NCBI GenBank assembly: GCA_965204405.1
Contig: CBDBEN010000004.1
Coordinates: 124,001-188,000 of the forward strand
Reading direction: 5' to 3'
Length of the DNA stretch: 64,000 nt
Source of the DNA: JANQPX01 sp965204405
GTDB taxonomy: Bacteria > Pseudomonadota > Alphaproteobacteria > Geminicoccales > Geminicoccaceae
The notes beneath the pieces are model-generated. The model saw only the letters and a program-made list of their open reading frames with translations. It searched no databases and was not told the origin of the DNA. The translations under genes were made by a program, and so were the position numbers. Numbering within the stretch: position 1 is the stretch's first letter; each line of letters opens with the position of its first letter. Below are positions 17,429-25,889 of the stretch, one piece after another.

Positions 17429-18742
17429 ATGATCGCTGCCGTTCTCTCGAGTTGGGCATTGTTTCTCGGCATGGCCTTCTTGATGATCGCCAATGGGCTG
17501 CAGGGCTCGCTTCTCGGAGTCCGAGCCTCGATCGAGGCCTTCCCGACAACGGTCACCGGCCTGTTGATGTCGGCTTTCTACCTCGGCTTTCTCGCTGGGT
17601 CCATGCTCTCGCCCAAGATGGTCATCCGGGTCGGTCATGTCCGTGTTTTCGCAGCCCTTGCATCGCTCGCGTCGACCGCGATCCTAATCCACGCGGTTAT
17701 CGTCAATCCGGTAAGCTGGGCGATGATGCGGCTGGTGAGCGGGCTTTGCTATGCCGGTCTTTATGTGGTGGCGGAGAGCTGGTTGAATGAAAAAGCGACC
17801 AATGAGAACCGCGGCCAACTCCTTTCGGTCTACATGGTCATCTCCATGGGCGGCATGGCCGTCGGCCAGGGATTTCTGAACGCCGGCGATCCGGGCCGGA
17901 GTGATTTGTTTATCCTGGTTTCCATTCTCATCTCGCTGGCCCTGATCCCGATGCTTCTCTCGGTCAATCGCGGCCCGGTCATGGACGCGCCGGCGCCGAT
18001 CAGCATCAAGGAAGTCTATCGTTCCTCGCCCACAGGTGTGGTCGCCGCCCTCGCGAACGGCATCCTCCAGGGCGGCGCCTTCAGCATGGGTGCAGTCTAT
18101 GCAGGCCTTCTCGGCCTCCCGATCTCGGCAATTTCGCTGTTCATGATCACACTGCTGATCGGCGGCGTCCTGTTTCAATGGCCGATAGGGCGCCTCTCCG
18201 ATCGCTATGACCGCCGGCTGATCCTGACCATCGTCACCTTCGCCGCCGCCGGGCTGGCATTCCTGGCGAGCCTTGCCGCGTTTTCCTTCACCATGCTGCT
18301 CGCCGTCTCCTTCCTGTTCGGCGGCATGATGGTGCCGATGTATTCGGTCGCTCTCGCTTATGCCAATGATCATCTGAAGCCGGAGCAGATGATCGCCGCC
18401 AGCGGCACGCTGGTCCTGGTCGGCGGAATCGGCGCCTTCCTTGGCCCGACTCTGGTGGCGAGCTCCATGGATCTCTTTGGTCCGAAAGGCTTTTTCTGGG
18501 CGCTTTCCGCAGTCCATGCCATCCTCGGCCTCTTTATCCTGTATCGGATGACGCAGAGGTCGGCTCTTCCGGCTGAAGAGCAGGGCAGCTACGTTCCGAT
18601 GCCGGCGAGGACCACCCCGGTCGCCGGTGAGATGTATGGCGAGGTCGCGACCGAAATGAGTGAAGAGGCCGACGAAGAGATCTTGATCGATGAAAGTGAC
18701 CTGCCCGAAGGCCATCCGGCAGCCCATCCAAGCTCGCCTTGA
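17429..18742 (+). CDS. Major facilitator superfamily transporter (YcaD-like)
   Basis: A 437-residue polytopic protein with about twelve membrane segments. The loop GSMLSPKMVIRVGHVRVFA between TM2 and TM3 and GRLSDRYDRR between TM8 and TM9 are the paired MFS signature loops. The second sits in QWPIGRLSDRYDRR, as in the YcaD group. The C-terminus is an unusual acidic tail of about 60 residues (EMSEEADEEILIDESDLPEG) likely in the cytoplasm. Start: ATG 17429 (MIAAVLSSW) fits the first helix; an upstream TTG at 17402 would add nine residues. It is divergent from hpnC. Because the carnitine genes follow on the same strand after a small membrane gene, it might carry a related substrate, but gaps of 100-160 bases weaken this. 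Confidence 0.85.
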   Translation: MIAAVLSSWALFLGMAFLMIANGLQGSLLGVRASIEAFPTTVTGLLMSAFYLGFLAGSMLSPKMVIRVGHVRVFAALASLASTAILIHAVIVNPVSWAMMRLVSGLCYAGLYVVAESWLNEKATNENRGQLLSVYMVISMGGMAVGQGFLNAGDPGRSDLFILVSILISLALIPMLLSVNRGPVMDAPAPISIKEVYRSSPTGVVAALANGILQGGAFSMGAVYAGLLGLPISAISLFMITLLIGGVLFQWPIGRLSDRYDRRLILTIVTFAAAGLAFLASLAAFSFTMLLAVSFLFGGMMVPMYSVALAYANDHLKPEQMIAASGTLVLVGGIGAFLGPTLVASSMDLFGPKGFFWALSAVHAILGLFILYRMTQRSALPAEEQGSYVPMPARTTPVAGEMYGEVATEMSEEADEEILIDESDLPEGHPAAHPSSP

Positions 18743-18843
18743 AGGTCGAAATTCAGATCGCGAAACCCAGTCGCCCTGCTTGCCAGTGATCGACACCTCC
18801 AGCATGATAAGGCAGAAGAAAGTCGAGACGGGGAGGCCCCGAC

Positions 18844-19209
18844 ATGCGCGTCATGAGCGCTCTTTTCGGCCTGGTGCTGATCATGTTTGCGCTGGTCCAG
18901 TATAATGATCCCGACTTCCTGGTCTGGTTCGTGATCTATGCGCTCGCGGCGGCCTGGTGCGGTATTGCCGCTTTCAAGCCTTATCTTTTGACCAGCAACG
19001 GCGCCCTTCGCGGTTTCTTTGCCCTTTGCGTGATCGGCGCTGTGGTTGGCACTTTCTACTACTGGCCGAGCAACGAAGCCTGGTGGACAAAGGACGTGAT
19101 CTGGGACAATGAGCTTGTCCGCGAAGGGCTCGGCATGGCGATCGTGACGATCGGACTGGTCCTGGCTGGGTTGACCTGGTGGCGATCAGGGCGCCACGCC
19201 TCTGTATGA
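18844..19209 (+). CDS. TMEM220-family small membrane protein
   Basis: A 121-residue protein with four hydrophobic segments. The start MRVMSALFGLVLIMFALVQYNDPD and the segment WFVIYALAAAWCGIAAF match the transmembrane family 220 seen in bacteria and animals, whose function is not known. A good ribosome site (GGGGAGG, about 8 bases before the ATG) supports the start. Located between the MFS gene and the dehydrocarnitine cleavage gene on the same strand; nothing ties it to either. Confidence 0.8.
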   Translation: MRVMSALFGLVLIMFALVQYNDPDFLVWFVIYALAAAWCGIAAFKPYLLTSNGALRGFFALCVIGAVVGTFYYWPSNEAWWTKDVIWDNELVREGLGMAIVTIGLVLAGLTWWRSGRHASV

Positions 19210-19366
19210 CCGATGGGGTCGCCAAGAGACAGCCTTGCATCGGACCATCCCCGCAATGTCGCATTTTCGGCCAAGCCCTGCCGTTTTTGAACGCTGCGCG
19301 AACGCCGGCATCATCTAAACTTCAGCATCGAATGAAACGTCTTGGTGTGACAGGGGGAAGCCGGCG

Positions 19367-20260
19367 ATGAATTTCGAGGTTTTTATCACCGCAGCCGTGA
19401 CCGGCGCTGCCGATACCGTTGGACGCCATTCTGGCGTTCCAGTGACGCCGGAGCAAATCGCCGAGGCCGCGATTTCCTCAGCCAAGGCGGGGGCCGCGAT
19501 CGCTCATTGCCATGTGCGGGATCCGGCAACCGGCAAGGGGTCGCGCGATCCCGCTCTCTATCAGGAAGTCGTTGAGAGGATCCGCTCGGCTGATATCGAT
19601 GTGATCATCAACCTCACCGCGGGCATGGGCGGCGATCTCACCCTCGGCAAAGGTGAAAAGCCCCTTCCCTTCGACGAGACCGGCACGGATCTCGTCGGCC
19701 CTCTCGAAAAGCTGGTCCATGTGCAGGAGCTTCGCCCGGAAATCTGTACCCTCGATTGCGGCTCGATGAATTTCGGCGAGGGCAATTATGTCATGATGAA
19801 CACACCGGACCAGCTTCGCGCCGGTGCTGCGGCGATCAAGGATCTCGGCGTGAAGCCCGAACTCGAAGTGTTCGATACGGGCCATCTCTGGTTCGTCAAT
19901 CAGATGGCGAGAGAAGACCTGCTCGCCGATCCGCCCATGATCCAGCTCTGCATGGGCATTCCCTATGGCGCGCCAGCGGACATTCAGACCATGCAGGCCA
20001 TGGTCAATCAACTGCCGGCTGGCAGTATCTGGAGCGGCTTTGCCATCGGACGCATGCAGATGCCGTTCGTGGCCGCAGCGGCCCTGCTTGGCGGCAATGT
20101 TCGGGTTGGCCTCGAGGATAATCTCTACCTGGACAAAGGAATCTTTGCCTCCAACGCTCAGCTGGTGGAGCGCGCCCGGAAAATCCTGGAACGCCTGGGC
20201 TGCCGCATCCTTGGTCCCGACGAGGTCCGCGCCAGGCTCGGCCTCACCAAACACGGCTGA
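19367..20260 (+). CDS. cdhC: 3-dehydrocarnitine cleavage enzyme (BKACE/DUF849 family)
   Basis: A 297-residue TIM-barrel enzyme of the beta-keto acid cleavage family. Zinc ligands are visible: H47 and H49 in AHCHVRDP and E250 in VGLEDNLYL. The family transfers the acyl part of a beta-keto acid to acetyl-CoA, releasing acetoacetate. With 3-dehydrocarnitine the products are betainyl-CoA and acetoacetate. The substrate is inferred from the neighbour 6 bases downstream, which looks like carnitine 3-dehydrogenase, and from the CaiD-like gene in the same run. Other BKACE substrates cannot be excluded. The gene starts the cluster; a G-rich stretch (GGGGGAAG) lies before the ATG. No CdhB-like thioesterase is adjacent. 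Confidence 0.82.
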   Translation: MNFEVFITAAVTGAADTVGRHSGVPVTPEQIAEAAISSAKAGAAIAHCHVRDPATGKGSRDPALYQEVVERIRSADIDVIINLTAGMGGDLTLGKGEKPLPFDETGTDLVGPLEKLVHVQELRPEICTLDCGSMNFGEGNYVMMNTPDQLRAGAAAIKDLGVKPELEVFDTGHLWFVNQMAREDLLADPPMIQLCMGIPYGAPADIQTMQAMVNQLPAGSIWSGFAIGRMQMPFVAAAALLGGNVRVGLEDNLYLDKGIFASNAQLVERARKILERLGCRILGPDEVRARLGLTKHG

Positions 20261-20266
20261 TCGACC

Positions 20267-21247
20267 ATGCTCCAAGATATCAAGACCGTAGCGCTGGTGG
20301 GAACCGGCGTGATCGGTGCCGGCTGGGCCGCTAGGTTCATGTTCCACGGCCTCGACGTCATCGCCACCGACCCCTCGGCCGACGCGGCCGGGCGGTTACA
20401 AGAAGCCGTCGACAATGCCTGGCCGGCGCTGACGTCCCTTTTCCCCAATCCCACGAAGCCAGGCAGCCTCCAGTTTGAGCCAGACCTTGCCAATGCCGTC
20501 AGCCATGCCGACTTCGTGCAGGAGAATGCGCCGGAGAACGAGGATCTGAAACGGGGGCTTCTCGCAAAGATCAGTCGTCATACGCGTCCCGATGTTCCAA
20601 TCGCCTCCAGTTCTTCCGGCTTGCTTCCGTCGCGTATCCAAAGCGATTGCCTCGCGCCGGAGCGGGTGCTGATCGGGCATCCGTTCAACCCTGTCTATCT
20701 CCTCCCGCTGGTGGAAACCCTGGGCGGCGAGCAGACCGCCCCGGCCGTGCTGGACAAAGCGGAAGCGTTTTACACATCAATCGGCATGCATCCACTGAGA
20801 GTCCGGCGCGAGGTCGAGGGTTATATCTCGGACCGGCTGCAGGAAGCGATGTGGCGGGAAATCCTGCATATGGTGAAGGACGGCATCGCCACCACCGACG
20901 AAATCGACCGTGCAATCGCCTACGGACCCGGCTTGCGCTGGGCCGGCATGGGGACCTGCCTCACCTTTCACCTTGCGGGCGGCGAAGGCGGGATGCGCCA
21001 TATGCTGGAACATTTCGGCCCGGCATTGCAGCTTCCCTGGACCCACCTGAAGGCACCGGAGCTGACCCCGGAACTGATCGGGCGCATGGCCGAAGGCTGC
21101 GAGGCGCAGGCCGCCGGGCGCTCCGTCCGGGACCTGGAACAGCAGCGGGATGCCTATCTGGTGGCCGTGCTGAAAGCGTTGCGCGACGAAGGCATCGGCG
21201 CGGGCCAGACGCTCGCCGAGCACGAAACAAGACAGAGCAGCAGTTAG
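20267..21247 (+). CDS. cdhA: L-carnitine 3-dehydrogenase
   Basis: A 326-residue enzyme of the 3-hydroxyacyl-CoA dehydrogenase family. The NAD-binding motif is VALVGTGVIGAGWAARF. The catalytic part contains SSSSGLLPS and GHPFNPVYLLPLVE. The C-terminal stretch PWTHLKAPELTPELIGRM followed by AAGRSVRDLE is what I recall as characteristic of carnitine dehydrogenases rather than of FadB-type enzymes. Reaction: L-carnitine + NAD+ to 3-dehydrocarnitine, which the preceding cleavage enzyme would use. Gap to the upstream gene is 6 bases and the acyl-CoA dehydrogenase begins 11 bases after its stop, so these are cotranscribed. Full-length domain order, with no fused thioesterase as found in some homologues. 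Confidence 0.85.
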   Translation: MLQDIKTVALVGTGVIGAGWAARFMFHGLDVIATDPSADAAGRLQEAVDNAWPALTSLFPNPTKPGSLQFEPDLANAVSHADFVQENAPENEDLKRGLLAKISRHTRPDVPIASSSSGLLPSRIQSDCLAPERVLIGHPFNPVYLLPLVETLGGEQTAPAVLDKAEAFYTSIGMHPLRVRREVEGYISDRLQEAMWREILHMVKDGIATTDEIDRAIAYGPGLRWAGMGTCLTFHLAGGEGGMRHMLEHFGPALQLPWTHLKAPELTPELIGRMAEGCEAQAAGRSVRDLEQQRDAYLVAVLKALRDEGIGAGQTLAEHETRQSSS

Positions 21248-21258
21248 GGAGGTCCGCC

Positions 21259-22419
21259 ATGGACTTCGGTCTTTCCGAAGAGCAAATTCTGGTGGTCGAC
21301 ACCGTCCGCCAATTTGTCGAAACCGAGTTCTATCCGCTTGAAGCTGCTGTCGAGCAGGGCGGACATTGTCCTCGCGAGCTGGGACGGGAAATTCAGAACA
21401 AAGTCAAAGATATCGGGTTCTACGCGCCCAATATTCCCACCGAATTCGGCGGCGGCGGGCTCGACAACCTGACCTTTGCGCTTTTGGAGCGGGAACTTGG
21501 CCGTGCCTCGATGGCGCTTTCGGTCTGGTGGGGAAGGCCTTCCAATATTCTCTGCGCTTGCAATGACGAGCAACGCGAACGCTACCTCCTGCCCGCGGTC
21601 CGCAGCGACAAGATCGATGCGCTGGCGATGACCGAGCCGGATGCCGGTTCGGATGTAAGAGGCATGAAAACCACCGCACGAAAGGACGGCGGTGACTGGG
21701 TGATCAACGGCACCAAGCATTTCATCAGCCATGCCGACATTGCCGATTTCGTGATCACCTTCATCGCCACGGGCGAGGAGCAAACGCCGCGCGGCACCAA
21801 GAAAAGAATAACGTGCTTTTTGGTGGATCGCGGCACACCAGGCTTCGAGATCAAGAAGGGCTACAACTCGGTCTCCCACCGGGGCTACGAAAATTGTATT
21901 CTCACCTTCGATGACTGCCGCCTGCCCGCCTCCCAAATTCTGGGGGAGGAAGGCCAGGGATTCGAGGTTGCCAATGAGTGGCTTTATGCCACCAGGATCA
22001 CGGTCGCCACCATGTGTGTCGGCCGGGCGCGGCGCTGCTTCGACCTCGGTCTGGACTGGGCGGCAACCCGACAACAGTTCGGGCAGACCATCGGCCGCTT
22101 TCAGGGGGTGTCGTTCAAACTCGCCGACATGATCACCGAGATCGATGCAGCGGACTGGCTCACACTCTCCGCCGCCTGGCGCCTCGACAAGGGGCTGGAC
22201 GCCAACCGTCAGATTGCGCAGGCGAAGCTCTATGCGAGCGAAATGCTGGCGCGGGTCACCGACGAGTGTCTTCAGATCCATGGCGGCATGGGCCTGATGA
22301 GCGATCTGCCGCTGGAGCGATTCTGGCGGGATGCCAGGGTCGAGCGTATCTGGGACGGCACCAGCGAAATCCAGCGCCACATCATCTCCCGTGACCTCCT
22401 TCGCCCGCTTGGCTCCTGA
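21259..22419 (+). CDS. Acyl-CoA dehydrogenase, probable gamma-butyrobetainyl-CoA dehydrogenase
   Basis: A 386-residue flavoprotein with the three ACAD domains. Visible motifs: MTEPDAGSDVRGMKTTA (FAD/substrate loop), HRGYENCILTFDDCRLP, GRFQGVSFKLADM and QIHGGMGLMSDLPLERFWRD. The usual catalytic Glu in the (Y/W)EGT motif is D366 here (RIWDGTSEIQR). No Glu is present at the isovaleryl-CoA-type alternative position either (EWLYATRITVA). A strong GGGAGG precedes the ATG; the open frame upstream lies inside cdhA and is not real. By position it would desaturate gamma-butyrobetainyl-CoA to crotonobetainyl-CoA, the substrate of the CaiD-like hydratase; this is inference from context. Confidence 0.85.
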   Translation: MDFGLSEEQILVVDTVRQFVETEFYPLEAAVEQGGHCPRELGREIQNKVKDIGFYAPNIPTEFGGGGLDNLTFALLERELGRASMALSVWWGRPSNILCACNDEQRERYLLPAVRSDKIDALAMTEPDAGSDVRGMKTTARKDGGDWVINGTKHFISHADIADFVITFIATGEEQTPRGTKKRITCFLVDRGTPGFEIKKGYNSVSHRGYENCILTFDDCRLPASQILGEEGQGFEVANEWLYATRITVATMCVGRARRCFDLGLDWAATRQQFGQTIGRFQGVSFKLADMITEIDAADWLTLSAAWRLDKGLDANRQIAQAKLYASEMLARVTDECLQIHGGMGLMSDLPLERFWRDARVERIWDGTSEIQRHIISRDLLRPLGS

Positions 22420-22422
22420 GCC

Positions 22423-24489
22423 TTGAATCTCGACCGCCTCCTTCGCCCATCAACCATCGCCACCATCGGCGGCCGCGAGGCCAGGGCGGCCTTACGCGCC
22501 TGTCGGCGCATGGGATTTAAGGGCGAGGTTTGGCCTGTGCATCCCAAGGCAGATGAGGTCGAGGGGCTGGCCAGCTATCGCTCGATTGATGATCTGCCGG
22601 CAGCGCCTGATGCAAGTTTTATCGGTGTCAATCGGGAGCTCACGGTCGATGTCGTGCGGCACCTGGCTGAGGCAGGGGCCGGCGGTGCGGTCGCTTATGC
22701 ATCGGGCTTCAAAGAGAGCGGCGAGAATGGCAAGCACCTCCAGGCGGCCCTGGTTCAGGCAGCCGGCACCATGCCGGTGCTCGGGCCGAACTGTTATGGG
22801 GTGATCAACTATCTGGATGGGGCGCTACTCTGGCCGGATCAGCATGGCGGCAACAGAGCGGAACGCGGTGTGGCGCTGATCATGCAATCCAGCAACATCG
22901 CTCTCAACCTCACCATGAACCGCCGCGCGCTGCCGATCGCCTATGTCATCTGTCTCGGCAATCAGGCATCGGTCGGTCTTGCAGACGTGATGCGCGCCGT
23001 CGCTGATGACCCGCGCGTCTCGGCGGTCGGGCTCTATGTCGAAGGCATCGGCGATGCCGCTCGGTTCGCGGACGCCGCCTTGGATCTTGCCGGGCGCGAC
23101 CTACCCATCGTCACGCTGCTCGGCGGGCGAAGTGAGGCAGGTGCTAAGCAAGCCGTCAGCCACACGGCCTCGCTGGTTGGTGACGGTGCCGTGATGAGCG
23201 CGTATTTGGCTTACCTCGGGATCAGTGAGGTCACGTCCCCAGCCGTGCTCCTGGAAACGTTGAAACTCCTCCATGTTCATGGCCGTCTCGCCGGAGGGAG
23301 GGTCTTGTCGCTGAGTTGCTCGGGCGGTGAAGCAGCGCTGATAGCCGACAGCGGGGCGGACGGCAAAAATATCTCATTTCCCCCCTTCTCCGACATCGTT
23401 CGGGAAAAGATAGCGAAGACCACCCATCCTCTGGTCACGGTCAGTAATCCGTTCGACTACCACACCTTCGATTGGGGGAGGCCGGATCGGCTAAAGGCAA
23501 CCTTCGATGCCGTTCTTGCCGCCGATGTCGATATCGCGGCGCTTGTCTGGGACTGGCCGAGAGACGATCGAACCGATCCCAAGGCTTGGCAAGCACCCCT
23601 CGACGTTTGGCGTGATGCGCTGCATCAAAGGAAAAAAACCGGCGCCGTCATAGCCATGCTGCCGGAAAACCTGACCGAAACCATCGCGAGCGAGCTGATC
23701 GATCAAGGCATTGCCCCGCTCCAGGGCATTCCCGACGCACTGCAGGCAATCGATGCGGCGGCAAGACAGTCCAGGGACCGGTCCCGGCCTGCCCTCCCCG
23801 TTTCAGCGGATTCCAGTCGATGGAAAGGAGCGATCGTCACCCTCGATGAGCAGGCGGCGAAGACAAAGCTCAAAGACGCCGGCATCGCCGTGCCCGACGG
23901 TGAACGGGTTACAACGATCGAGGCCGCCGTCCAAACGGCCGATCGCATCGGCTATCCCGTCGTGCTCAAGGTTCTCGGCCTCGCCCACAAGACCGAGGTC
24001 TCGGCCGTCCGCCTCGATCTGCGCACGGCCGAGGCTGTCAAATCAGCCGCGAAGGAGCTTCTCGAACGCGGCAAGGCGCTCCTTGTGGAACGCCAGATCG
24101 AAGACGGCGTAGCGGAGCTGATCGTCGGCGCGTCGATCGATCCGGCGATCGGCCTTCATCTCGTGATCGGTTCAGGCGGCATCCTGGTGGAGCTGGTGAA
24201 TGATAGTGAGGTCCTTATTCTGCCGGCATCCAGGGCCAGCATTCGATCAAGCCTGTCAAGATTGAAAGCCGCCAGCCTTCTCGCCGGCTATCGCGGCAAG
24301 CCTGCCGGCGATGTCGAGGCCGCAATCGATGCCATCTTCGCCATCCAGGCGTTTCTCTCGGCCGATCACCAGCAAGTCGTCGAGATGGACATCAATCCGC
24401 TGATCGTGCGACCGAAGGGACAAGGCGCCGTTGCCGTTGACGCTCTGATCCGCACGATCCAGCCCCCGTGCGAAGCCAGATCATGCTGA
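22423..24489 (+). CDS. NDP-forming acyl-CoA synthetase (fused alpha-beta)
   Basis: A 688-residue enzyme of the ADP-forming acetyl-CoA synthetase/Pat type. Order: CoA-binding domain (1-130, with VLGPNCYGVINY), succinyl-CoA ligase-like domain (about 145-290), linker, and C-terminal ATP-grasp domain (about 465-680, starting LDEQAAKTKLKDAGIAVPDG). The phosphate-carrying His is H247 (KQAVSHTASLVGDG). The C-terminal metal-binding DINPLIVRPKG is intact. It starts with TTG 3 bases after the acyl-CoA dehydrogenase stop. There is no acetyltransferase domain. In this operon it would activate gamma-butyrobetaine, crotonobetaine or carnitine with CoA, a job done by unrelated ligases or transferases (CaiC, CaiB) in known pathways. 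Confidence 0.88.
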   Translation: MNLDRLLRPSTIATIGGREARAALRACRRMGFKGEVWPVHPKADEVEGLASYRSIDDLPAAPDASFIGVNRELTVDVVRHLAEAGAGGAVAYASGFKESGENGKHLQAALVQAAGTMPVLGPNCYGVINYLDGALLWPDQHGGNRAERGVALIMQSSNIALNLTMNRRALPIAYVICLGNQASVGLADVMRAVADDPRVSAVGLYVEGIGDAARFADAALDLAGRDLPIVTLLGGRSEAGAKQAVSHTASLVGDGAVMSAYLAYLGISEVTSPAVLLETLKLLHVHGRLAGGRVLSLSCSGGEAALIADSGADGKNISFPPFSDIVREKIAKTTHPLVTVSNPFDYHTFDWGRPDRLKATFDAVLAADVDIAALVWDWPRDDRTDPKAWQAPLDVWRDALHQRKKTGAVIAMLPENLTETIASELIDQGIAPLQGIPDALQAIDAAARQSRDRSRPALPVSADSSRWKGAIVTLDEQAAKTKLKDAGIAVPDGERVTTIEAAVQTADRIGYPVVLKVLGLAHKTEVSAVRLDLRTAEAVKSAAKELLERGKALLVERQIEDGVAELIVGASIDPAIGLHLVIGSGGILVELVNDSEVLILPASRASIRSSLSRLKAASLLAGYRGKPAGDVEAAIDAIFAIQAFLSADHQQVVEMDINPLIVRPKGQGAVAVDALIRTIQPPCEARSC

Positions 24490-24947
24490 CGCGCCAAGAT
24501 GGCCTACAGGCATTTATCCTTTCTTCATTCCTATGTGGGACAATGGCTAGCTGGTCCATGGGACCCTGGAAATCCGAGCCTGGCCCCTCCTCTTGGCGGG
24601 CGGGCAGATTCCCAGGATCCCATGGACCAGAAAACGGAGACTATCGGAGAAAGATGAAGGTTTGATTACTTTTGCGGTGGCCAAACACAATGTCAGGCGG
24701 GGCCGCGTGAAACATGGTCGGCGGGCTATCGGCAACGGCGAGTTCACCGAACTTGCCTACCGGAGTCGTCACCATGATTTGCAGTGCGGAAAGGCTGAAT
24801 GTCGACCCTTCGGGCAAATTTGGTCATCCCATGGGCACCGATCACCTGTTGGCCAAGCAACAAGCGGCTTTGTCGATCGCGGTGTTTGACAAGCGCATGC
24901 GTAGCCTGATTGGACTACGCTCCAGCAGCAATCAAAAGGAAAAAAAC
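24490..24947 (+). other. 458-base intergenic region before the CaiD-like gene
   Basis: Holds repeat R1-A (24551-24630) and then about 310 bases with no convincing gene. The frame of the hydratase is open back to 24714, but that part has no family resemblance and the real ATG at 24948 has its own AAAAGGA ribosome site. The length suggests that the hydratase gene has its own promoter; I see no clear box. Confidence 0.5.
24551..24630. repeat. R1-A, dispersed palindromic element (80 bp)
   Basis: Imperfect inverted repeat whose ends read CTGGTCCATGGGA and, on the opposite strand, CTGGTCCATGGGATCCTGGG. The same ends occur in R1-B (49774-49855) and R1-C (56209-56298). The loop is C-rich/G-rich and differs among copies. 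It lies between two genes of the carnitine cluster. Confidence 0.85.
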
Positions 24948-25724
24948 ATGCCGGTCCATGTACGAAAAGAAGGTCAGATCCTTGAAGTCACCTTGGACCG
25001 GCCGAAGGCTAATGCCATCGACAATCCGACTAGCCGGGAGATGGGGGATATTTTTGCGGGTTTTCGCGACGATCCTTCGCTGCATGTCGCCATCGTGACA
25101 TCGGCTGGCGAAAAATTCTTTTCAGCCGGCTGGGACCTCAAAGCGGCGGCGGAAGGTGAAACCCCGGACAGCGATTATGGGGTCGGTGGTTTCGGCGGTC
25201 TGCAGGAACTTCCGGGCCTCAACAAGCCCGTGATCGCTGCGGTCAACGGCATGGCGGTAGGCGGCGGCTTCGAGCTCGCTCTTTCGGCTGATCTGATCCT
25301 GGCAGCCGATCATGCGAGCTTCGCGTTGCCGGAGATCAATGTCGGCCAGCTCGCCGACGCCGCGACGATCAAGCTGCCGCGCCGCATTCCGCATCATGTC
25401 GCGATGGACCTGCTTCTCACCGGACGATGGATGACGGCGGAGGAAGCCAAGCATTGGGGCCTGGTCAACGAAGTCCTGCCGATGGACGGGCTGATGAGCC
25501 GGGCGAGAGAGCTCGCATCCCTGCTCGCCGCCGGTCCACCGCTGGTGTTCTCGGCGATCAAGGAGGTTATCCGGGAAACCAGCGAGCTGCCGATCCAAGC
25601 GGCCTTCGATCAGGTCACTCAAAAACGCCTGGCCACCGTCAAAACCCTGTATGAAAGCGACGACGTCAAGGAAGGAGCGCGCGCCTTTGCGGAAAAGCGC
25701 GCGCCCTACTGGCAAGGTCGATAG
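24948..25724 (+). CDS. caiD: Carnitinyl-CoA dehydratase/crotonobetainyl-CoA hydratase
   Basis: A 258-residue crotonase-fold enzyme that closely follows E. coli CaiD as I remember it: ILEVTLDRPKANAID, then AGEKFFSAGWDLKAAAEG, and the C-terminal FAEKRAPYWQGR. The two catalytic glutamates of the crotonase family are present (E109 in GGGFELAL and E129 in FALPEINVG). It interconverts crotonobetainyl-CoA and L-carnitinyl-CoA. ATG 24948 is preceded by AAAAGGA. It sits 458 bases behind the acyl-CoA synthetase, separated by repeat R1-A, on the same strand, so it belongs to the same pathway even if it is transcribed separately. Confidence 0.88.
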   Translation: MPVHVRKEGQILEVTLDRPKANAIDNPTSREMGDIFAGFRDDPSLHVAIVTSAGEKFFSAGWDLKAAAEGETPDSDYGVGGFGGLQELPGLNKPVIAAVNGMAVGGGFELALSADLILAADHASFALPEINVGQLADAATIKLPRRIPHHVAMDLLLTGRWMTAEEAKHWGLVNEVLPMDGLMSRARELASLLAAGPPLVFSAIKEVIRETSELPIQAAFDQVTQKRLATVKTLYESDDVKEGARAFAEKRAPYWQGR

Positions 25725-25889
25725 GTCCGACTGCCAATATTTCAAGTGAACGGAGCGCCGACAGGCATCCGGCAGGCATCAAGCGGTAGGTTCGATGCTG
25801 AAGTTCACCAGCACCTAATTAAGGAGAGCCTACAACCCACTGGATTCCTTGACGCTTTTCGCAAACGCGGCAGAGCCCGGACGATATGG

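Noticed and set aside
17684..18805. Long antisense frame (373 residues) opposite the MFS gene
   Set aside because: Same reason: charged shadow of a hydrophobic gene with no domain and no start signals.
24593..24889. 98-residue frame between the acyl-CoA synthetase and CaiD-like genes
   Set aside because: Begins inside repeat R1-A and has no family resemblance or ribosome site.
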